Shown piece by piece: positions 58,870 to 64,000 of a stretch of 64,000 nucleotides of DNA. The position numbers and the translations under genes were made by a program. Position 1 is the stretch's first letter, and each line of letters starts with the position of its first letter. The stretch is from Halorubrum rutilum (GTDB lineage Archaea > Halobacteriota > Halobacteria > Halobacteriales > Haloferacaceae): assembly GCF_024494565.1 (NCBI RefSeq), contig NZ_JANHDN010000002.1:186001-250000 (forward strand), given 5' to 3'. The notes under the pieces are model-generated. The model made no database searches and had not been told where the DNA came from. It saw only the letters and a list, made by a program, of their open reading frames with translations.

Positions 58870-60477
58870 TCAGCTCCCCGTACGGAGGTCGCCGACCGTG
58901 AGCACGCGGGTCCCGACGGGCCGTTTCACGAACTCCCCGAGCTCGCGGCCGAGCAGTTCGCTGACCCCGCGCTGGGCCGCCACGTCGAGCAGCCGCTGGT
59001 CGATCCGACCGTCGACGACGACCGTGTGAGGGGCCGTCTCGGCCCCCTCGATCGCGTCGAAGGCGTCGCTCGCGTCGACCTCCGCGAGGACGCCGCGGTC
59101 GTCCCCGAGCAGGCGGGCGCGGTCGCTCCCGGCGTCGACGACCTCCTGCACGTGCTCCTCAACGGACCGCGGCTCGTCGTCGACGGGGGCGTCGGCGTCG
59201 GTCGCTCCGGCGTCACCGTCGCCGGTCGAAGTCGCCTCCGAATCCGATTCCGGCTCCGAATCCGTCTGCAGTTCCGAATCCGTTTCCGAGTTCCCCGTTG
59301 CGTCCCCCTCCGATCCGGTCTCGTCGGTCGCCGACCCGTCGCGCTCCCGACCGCCGTCCGCGTCGTCCGGCTCGGTCGCCGCCGGATCGGCGACGTCGAC
59401 CGCGACCGACCCGTCGGCGGCCGCGTCGGTCGCCGCGGCCGGCGGGGTCTCCTCGACGGCCTCGACGAGCCCGCCGTCACCCGCGCCCCGGGCCGCCTCC
59501 GCGACGACGCCGTCGGGCTCCCGCTCGCCGGAGGTCGGCGGATCGGGGCCGGACGCGGTCGATCCGGCCCCGCCGGAGTCGGGCTCGGCTCCCGGTCCGT
59601 CCCCCTCGTCGCTCTCGTCCGTCTCGCCGGGGTCGTCCCCGTCGTCCGCGGCCGCCTCGCGGAGGTTGGGCTCGTCGGCGAGGGTGCCGTACGGGACCTT
59701 CCCGCGGAGCGCCTCGAAGACGGCGTTGCGGTCGAGGTCCTCGACCGATTCGCCGGGGGGCGCGAAGGCGACGTAGTCGACGTCGCCCACCTGCGCGAGC
59801 TCGCGGAGGATGAGCTCGCCGCCGCGGTCGCCGTCGAGGAAGGCGGTGACGGTCCGGTCGGCGGTGAGGTCGGCGACCGCGTCGGGGACGTTCGTCCCCT
59901 CGACGGCCACCGCGTTCTTGATCCCGCAGTCGAGCAGCGTGAGCACATCCGCGCGCCCCTCGACGACGATGACGGCGTCGGAGTCGCCGACGCGGGGGCC
60001 CGCGGGGAGCCCCTCGTAGTCGACGATCCCCTCGACGCGGGCGGCCTCGCGGACCTCTTCGAGGACGTCGTCGCTCGCGAGGCTCGTCTCCTCGAAGCCG
60101 TCGGCGATGAGCTCCTTCGCGCGCTCGACGACCTCGCGGCGCTTCGCCGCCCGCACGTCCTCGATGCTCGTCACCTCCACGGAGGCCTGGCAGGGGCCGA
60201 TGCGGTCGATCGTCTCCAGCGCGGCCGCGAGGATCGCGGTCTCGACCTTGTCGAGGCTCGACGCGACGGTGACCTCGCCGAACGACTGCCCGTTCTCCGA
60301 CTGGACGGAGACGTCGATCCGGCCGACCCGCGACGACTCCTGGAGGTCGCGGAGGTCCAACTCGTCGCCGAGGAGCCCCTCCGTCTGGCCGAACACCGCG
60401 CCGACGACGTCGCTCCGCTCCACGACGCCGTCCGCCGCGATGGTGGCGTGAATCAGGTATTTCTCTGTGTCTTTCAT
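58870..60477 (-). CDS. dnaG: DnaG-type primase, archaeal form
   Basis: The archaeal DnaG, a primase-like protein mostly found with the exosome in RNA degradation. A 535-aa protein. The N-terminal DTEKYLIHATIAADGVVERSDVVGAVFGQTEGLLG (in parts) and GRIDVSVQSENGQSFGEV are typical. The Toprim domain holds VIVVEGRADVLTLL (about 171-184) and AFLDGDRGGELILREL (about 215-230). Residues 280-445 are a long acidic linker with NSETDSELQTDSEPESDSE repeats. The C-terminal domain ends VLTVGDLRTGS. The extreme linker is a halophilic feature. Confidence 0.93.
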   Translation of the reverse strand: MKDTEKYLIHATIAADGVVERSDVVGAVFGQTEGLLGDELDLRDLQESSRVGRIDVSVQSENGQSFGEVTVASSLDKVETAILAAALETIDRIGPCQASVEVTSIEDVRAAKRREVVERAKELIADGFEETSLASDDVLEEVREAARVEGIVDYEGLPAGPRVGDSDAVIVVEGRADVLTLLDCGIKNAVAVEGTNVPDAVADLTADRTVTAFLDGDRGGELILRELAQVGDVDYVAFAPPGESVEDLDRNAVFEALRGKVPYGTLADEPNLREAAADDGDDPGETDESDEGDGPGAEPDSGGAGSTASGPDPPTSGEREPDGVVAEAARGAGDGGLVEAVEETPPAAATDAAADGSVAVDVADPAATEPDDADGGRERDGSATDETGSEGDATGNSETDSELQTDSEPESDSEATSTGDGDAGATDADAPVDDEPRSVEEHVQEVVDAGSDRARLLGDDRGVLAEVDASDAFDAIEGAETAPHTVVVDGRIDQRLLDVAAQRGVSELLGRELGEFVKRPVGTRVLTVGDLRTGS

Positions 60478-60612
60478 GGGAAGGTGAATGGTGATGATCG
60501 GACGGCGTCCGCCGCCCGTGCGTCGTTGTGCGCGTCGCCGAAAATAGTTATCGCACCCGCCACCGTCGACGCTCTTTGAAGAAATTTATTCTACAATCTA
60601 CCGTATCGAACC

Positions 60613-60637
60613 CGTTCAATAAGATTTAAGCGTTCAA
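60613..60637 (+). promoter_or_regulatory. Direct repeats CGTTCAA around the TATA box of the symporter operon
   Basis: CGTTCAA at 60613-60619 and 60631-60637 (18 bp apart) flank GATTTAAGC, whose TTTAAG (60625-60630) lies about 28 nt before ATG 60655. A further CTTTGAA at about 60574-60580 is an inverted copy. The spacer is unusually AT-rich for this genome. A regulator binding here would block or help transcription of the DUF3311-symporter pair. Confidence 0.5.
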
Positions 60638-60654
60638 AGAAGTGATCTTTCGAT

Positions 60655-60939
60655 ATGAGACGACCTCGGAGAGATATCGTGTGGATTCCGACGTTCGCCG
60701 TGCTCGTCGCGTTCGCCGTGCCGTGGCCGCTGTGGGGCGTCGACCGCGTCGCCGCCGGGCTCCCGGTGTGGATCTGGTGGCACGTCGCGTGGCTCGGGCT
60801 CTGTGCGGTCCTGTTCTCGCGCTTCGCCCGGAGCGGCGCGTGGGAGCGCGGGATGGGGCTCCGGCCCGGGGCGGACGGGGACGACCGCGGCGCGGGCGGC
60901 GACGCGAGGGCTCCCCCCGCCGGGGGTGATCGGCCGTGA
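60655..60939 (+). CDS. DUF3311 family small membrane protein
   Basis: A 94-aa protein with two helices (WIPTFAVLVAFAVPWPLWGV, about 10-29; VWIWWHVAWLGLCAVLFSRF, about 37-56) and a disordered acidic tail. DUF3311 proteins occur directly before sodium:solute symporters in many bacteria and archaea, and probably serve as an accessory subunit. Its stop overlaps the symporter start as GTGA, so the two are coupled. Confidence 0.82.
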   Translation: MRRPRRDIVWIPTFAVLVAFAVPWPLWGVDRVAAGLPVWIWWHVAWLGLCAVLFSRFARSGAWERGMGLRPGADGDDRGAGGDARAPPAGGDRP

Positions 60940-62420
60940 CCCTCGGGCTCTCGCTCGGGATCGTCGTCGGCTACCTCGTCTTGGCGCTCGCGGTCGGCCT
61001 CGTCGCCTACCGCGTCTCGGAGACGACGGCGGAGGACTACTACCTCGCGAGCCGGTCGATCGGCACGGTGGTCCTGCTGTTCACGACCTTCGCCACGCTG
61101 CTGTCCGCGTTCACCTTCTTCGGCGGGCCGAACCTCGCGTACCTCGCGGGCCCCGAGTGGCTGATCGTGATGGGGACGCTCGACGGGGTGCTGTTCGCGG
61201 TGCTGTGGTACGCGATCGGCTACAAGCAGTGGCTGATCGGGAACCGCAACGGCTACGTGACGCTCGGGGAGATGCTGGGCGACCGGTTCGGCTCGACCGG
61301 GCTCCGGGCGCTCGTCGCCGGCGTGAGCCTCCTCTGGCTGTTCCCGTACGTCATGCTCCAGCAGATGGGCGCCGGCGAGGCCCTGGTGGGACTCACCGAC
61401 GGCGTCGTCCCCTACTGGGGCGGCGCGGCGCTCATCACGGCCTTCATGATCCTCTACGTCGCCCTCGCGGGGATGCGCGGGGTCGCGTGGACGGACACGA
61501 TCCAGGGGCTGTTCATGCTCTCCGTCGTCTGGATCGCCGCCGTCTGGGTGGTGTCGGCCGTCGGCGGCGTCGGCGCGGCCACCGGCGCGATGCTCGACGC
61601 CCGGCCCGACTTCGGGAGCTTCGGCGGCGGCACCTACTCGGTCGGGTTCATCGTCTCCACGGCGATCACCATCGCGTTCGGCGTGACGATGTTCCCGCAG
61701 ATCAACCAGCGGTTCTTCGTCGCGAAGTCGGGCGAGACGCTGAAGCGGTCGTTCGCGCTGTGGCCGGTGCTCGTCCTCCTGCTGTTCGTCCCCGCGTTCA
61801 TGCTCGGCGCGTGGGCGGCCGGGATGCCGGTCGACGTGCCTGAGAACGCCAACGTGCTCCCGATCGTGTTGAACGAGTACGCGCCGGCGTGGTTCGCGGC
61901 GCTCGTGATCGCCGGGGCGATGGCCGCGATGATGTCCTCGTCGGACTCGATGCTGCTGTCGGGGTCGTCGTACTTCACCCGCGACCTCTACCGGCCCGTG
62001 ATCAACGCCGACGCCTCGGCGGAGCGCGAGGCGTGGGTCGCCCGGATCGGCGTCGCCGCCTTCGCGCTGCTGGCGTTCGTCGCGAGCCTGTTCCGGCCCG
62101 GGACGCTGATCGAGGTGGGCGACACCGCCTTCTCCGGGTTCGCGCTGCTCGCGCTCCCGGTCATCTGCGCGCTCTACTGGGAGCGGACCACCCGCACCGG
62201 GATGATCGCTGGCATCCTCGTCCCGCAGGTCGCCTACCTCGCGGTGGTGCTGTCGGCGGTCGTCGGGGTCGTCCCGACGCTCCCGCGGACCGTCCTCGGC
62301 GGCTGGGACGTCGCGCTCGGGCTGATGGCGCTCTCGGCGGTCCTCACCGTCGGCGTCTCGCTCCTCACCGCGCCGACCGCCGAGGGCGACGCGTCGCGGT
62401 TCGCGGTCGCGGGCGACTGA
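60936..62420 (+). CDS. sodium:solute symporter family protein
   Basis: A 494-aa, roughly 13-helix transporter of the SSS family, which moves solutes such as amino acids, sugars or pantothenate with Na+. SETTAEDYYLASRSIGTVVLLFTTFATLLSAFTFFG (as EDYYLASRSIGT and TTFATLLSAFTFFGGP), FGVTMFPQINQRFFVAKS and AMAAMMSSSDSMLLSGSSYFTRDLY are the family signatures. GTG start inside the DUF3311 stop (GTGA). Substrate unknown. In a high-salt organism Na+ coupling is natural. Confidence 0.9.
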   Translation: MTLGLSLGIVVGYLVLALAVGLVAYRVSETTAEDYYLASRSIGTVVLLFTTFATLLSAFTFFGGPNLAYLAGPEWLIVMGTLDGVLFAVLWYAIGYKQWLIGNRNGYVTLGEMLGDRFGSTGLRALVAGVSLLWLFPYVMLQQMGAGEALVGLTDGVVPYWGGAALITAFMILYVALAGMRGVAWTDTIQGLFMLSVVWIAAVWVVSAVGGVGAATGAMLDARPDFGSFGGGTYSVGFIVSTAITIAFGVTMFPQINQRFFVAKSGETLKRSFALWPVLVLLLFVPAFMLGAWAAGMPVDVPENANVLPIVLNEYAPAWFAALVIAGAMAAMMSSSDSMLLSGSSYFTRDLYRPVINADASAEREAWVARIGVAAFALLAFVASLFRPGTLIEVGDTAFSGFALLALPVICALYWERTTRTGMIAGILVPQVAYLAVVLSAVVGVVPTLPRTVLGGWDVALGLMALSAVLTVGVSLLTAPTAEGDASRFAVAGD

Positions 62421-62542
62421 GGCCAGTCGGCCGAGTGTCGGCTCCCGATCGGTCGGGATCGACATCCGGGAGCGGACCCCGGACCGCGGCTCGGGCACCG
62501 ATAGCTTATGTGCTCGCGTGACCATTCGAACGTAGAACCACC

Positions 62543-63028
62543 ATGAGACGTATCCCCTTGATCCTCGCCGTCGCGGTCCTGCTCGCGGGCGCGCTGGCCG
62601 GCGTCGCGGTCGCGCAGTCCGACGGCGGCGCCGCGCAGACGGGCGACGGCGACGACCTGTACGAGTCGCTGGAGGAGATGGTCCCCGCGTACAACGAGAA
62701 CGCGGACTCGGTCGACCTCGGTCCGGTCAACCTCGCCGGGACGAGCAACATCTACATTCAGGACGGCTCGTCCGAGGTCACGTACTCGATCACCATGGAC
62801 CGACAGAACCGGATCACCGACCTCGACGACAGCCGCAGCGAGGACGCGGTGCGGAGGATCACGACCGACCGAGAGACGGTCGAGGAGCTCGTCGCGGCCG
62901 ACAACCCCGCCGCGGCCTTCCGGAACGCCGTCGCCGACGACGAGATCGTGATCAGCGGAGAGACGGGCAACCCCGTCGAGCGGGTCAAGTGGACCGTGAT
63001 CAACGCGGTCAAGGGATTCTTCATCTGA
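62543..63028 (+). CDS. exported haloarchaeal protein, unknown function
   Basis: A 161-aa protein with a clear signal peptide: MRRIPLILAVAVLLAGALAG (about 1-20), AVAQS after it suggesting a cleavage site near Ala25. The mature part is acidic with YESLEEMVPAYNENADSVDLG, SNIYIQDGSSEVTYSITMDRQNR and a final WTVINAVKGFFI helix. No known domain. It starts at ATG 62543, behind an AGCTTATG box. Confidence 0.7.
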   Translation: MRRIPLILAVAVLLAGALAGVAVAQSDGGAAQTGDGDDLYESLEEMVPAYNENADSVDLGPVNLAGTSNIYIQDGSSEVTYSITMDRQNRITDLDDSRSEDAVRRITTDRETVEELVAADNPAAAFRNAVADDEIVISGETGNPVERVKWTVINAVKGFFI

Positions 63029-63073
63029 GCGCGTCGGTCCCGATCGGGATCGCCTCCCCGAGGGGCGGTCCCG

Positions 63074-64000
63074 CTAATCGTCGTCCTCAGCGGTGCCGCC
63101 GCCCCCCGCGCGCTCGGCGGCGGTCGGGAACATCCCCCGCCGCGTCGCGAACGCGAAGTACGCGCCCAGCCCGAGGAAGCCGGCGACGTTCGAGACGGTG
63201 ACGGCCCAGAACACCGCCTCCACCCCCCATCCGAGCCCGGGGGCGACCGCGAGGCCGAAGGCGCCGAACGTCGCCGTGGCGGGGACCGCGGCGACCGCGA
63301 TCGGGAACCGAATCGCCCAGTACTTGATCAGGTCGGCGACGAGGGAGGTCCGGGTGCGCGAGGCGCCGTTGAACCCGGCGAGCAGGGTGTACGTGCCGCC
63401 GAGCGCCGGGTACGAGACGGCGAGGACGCGCAGGTACAGGACGGAGAGCGACCGCCCCGTCGGGGTGAGGTCGGGGGCGAGCAGGTCGGCGATCGCGCCG
63501 GCGAACAGGAACTGAACGGCGCCGAGCGCGAGGAACCCGACGACGACCGTCCCGGTCCCGACGAGGGTCGTTCGCCGGGCCCGTCGGGGGGCGCCGGCGC
63601 CGAGGTTCTGCCCGATCATCGACTGGGCCGCCTGCTGGACGCCGAGCGCGGGGACGATCGCGAGCGTCGCGACCCGCGCGCCGACCGTGTACGCCGCCAC
63701 CCCGGCCGCGCCGCCCGCGACCGCGACGAGGCCGACGACCAGCACGCGCACCAGTTCGCTGACGCCGCGCTGGCCGCCGAGCGGGAGCCCGACGGCGACG
63801 ACCTCCCGGAGGTCGCCGGCGTCGACGACGAGCGCGTCGCGGGTGAGCCGGAACGTGTCGCGGCCGATCCCGGCCGCGTACGCGAGGACGTGGAGCAGCC
63901 CGGCGACGCCCGAGAGCGCGGTGGCGAGGGCCGCCCCGGCGACGCCGAACGCGGGGACCGGCCCGACCCCGAAGATCAGCGTCGGCGCCGCGACGAGGTT
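63074..64000 (-). CDS. MATE family efflux transporter, N-terminus beyond the window
   Basis: Multidrug/toxin extrusion family membrane protein. The frame is open from the right window edge to the stop at 63074 (about 308 residues seen). Typical stretches: NLVAAPTLIFGVGPVPAFGV at the right edge, DLREVVAVGLPLGGQRGVSE, GVQQAAQSMIGQNLGAGAPR and TYTLLAGFNGASRTRTSLVAD. The final 25 residues form an acidic cytoplasmic tail. A frame starting at 63751 is internal to this gene. Substrate unknown. Confidence 0.86.
   Translation of the reverse strand, partial: NLVAAPTLIFGVGPVPAFGVAGAALATALSGVAGLLHVLAYAAGIGRDTFRLTRDALVVDAGDLREVVAVGLPLGGQRGVSELVRVLVVGLVAVAGGAAGVAAYTVGARVATLAIVPALGVQQAAQSMIGQNLGAGAPRRARRTTLVGTGTVVVGFLALGAVQFLFAGAIADLLAPDLTPTGRSLSVLYLRVLAVSYPALGGTYTLLAGFNGASRTRTSLVADLIKYWAIRFPIAVAAVPATATFGAFGLAVAPGLGWGVEAVFWAVTVSNVAGFLGLGAYFAFATRRGMFPTAAERAGGGGTAEDDD

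Noticed and set aside
1..64000. CRISPR arrays, IS elements, rRNA operons, prophage
   Set aside because: No regular 30-bp repeats with unique spacers, no transposase, integrase, capsid or terminase genes, and no rRNA sequence seen. The dispersed element has no associated transposase.

Overview
The window is about 64 kb of very GC-rich chromosome from a haloarchaeon, most like Halorubrum or a close relative. The evidence is proteins rich in Asp/Glu, archaeal information-processing genes (aPelota, TFE, bacterial-type DnaG primase, GatD, archaeal trpS, aTrm56), an archaeal GHMP-type shikimate kinase, TATA boxes about 27 nt before ATG or GTG starts (leaderless transcription), and many ATGA/GTGA stop-start overlaps. 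I see no rRNA, IS transposase, CRISPR array, phage genes or replication origin. Most of the window is ordinary core genome.

Layout. 1-9.4 kb: SDR oxidoreductase (cut by the window edge), MTH1187-type thiamine-binding protein, an alpha/beta hydrolase pair, a DUF4013 membrane protein, pelota, an ornithine-cyclodeaminase/alanine-dehydrogenase family enzyme, small membrane proteins and glyA. 9.6-18 kb: a TbsP-like regulator, a YcaO cyclodehydratase with a fused N-terminal partner domain, a cupin, a beta-RFAP-synthase homologue, a RecA-fold HTR-like protein, a coiled-coil/zinc pair and a MOT1 molybdate/sulfate transporter. 18-23 kb: quinol-type nitric oxide reductase divergent from a MoaD-like protein, a histidine kinase, and tRNA-Leu(TAA) with a duplicated 3' end. 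22.6-31.7 kb: a ferredoxin, aroK-aroQ, an acetamidase family protein, a HerA-like ATPase and trpS. 32-43 kb: an ATP-NAD kinase family protein, a molybdopterin-binding protein, DUF5803-DUF2110-tfe, a dead M48-like protein, a LOV-type histidine kinase divergent from a double-domain KaiC-like ATPase, trm56 and purC. 43-53 kb: a Dna2-like nuclease-helicase, menB, an NMT1/SsuA-type ABC transporter, deoC and hsp20. 53-64 kb: gatD plus a GNAT protein, membrane proteins, an HPP protein, prepilin peptidase, dnaG, a DUF3311-sodium:solute symporter pair and a MATE transporter cut by the right edge.

The most unusual content is not protein-coding. Six long intergenic spacers (about 1.1-1.5, 5.5-5.8, 12.6-12.9, 31.9-32.2, 42.8-43.1 and 46.7-47.0 kb), and in truncated form a seventh (17.9-18.0 kb), hold copies of one 270-360 bp element. 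All copies share conserved blocks in the same order. They also share a long stem whose two arms differ from copy to copy yet stay complementary, so structure rather than sequence is conserved. Variable small perfect hairpins are inserted in it. I propose it as a dispersed structured element, either an RNA or a MITE-like DNA hairpin, and as the main candidate for something undescribed. The second most interesting locus is the LOV-kinase/KaiC-like pair, which share a 75-bp divergent promoter region. Next come two symmetric CATG-centred palindromes between the NO reductase and the MoaD-like gene.
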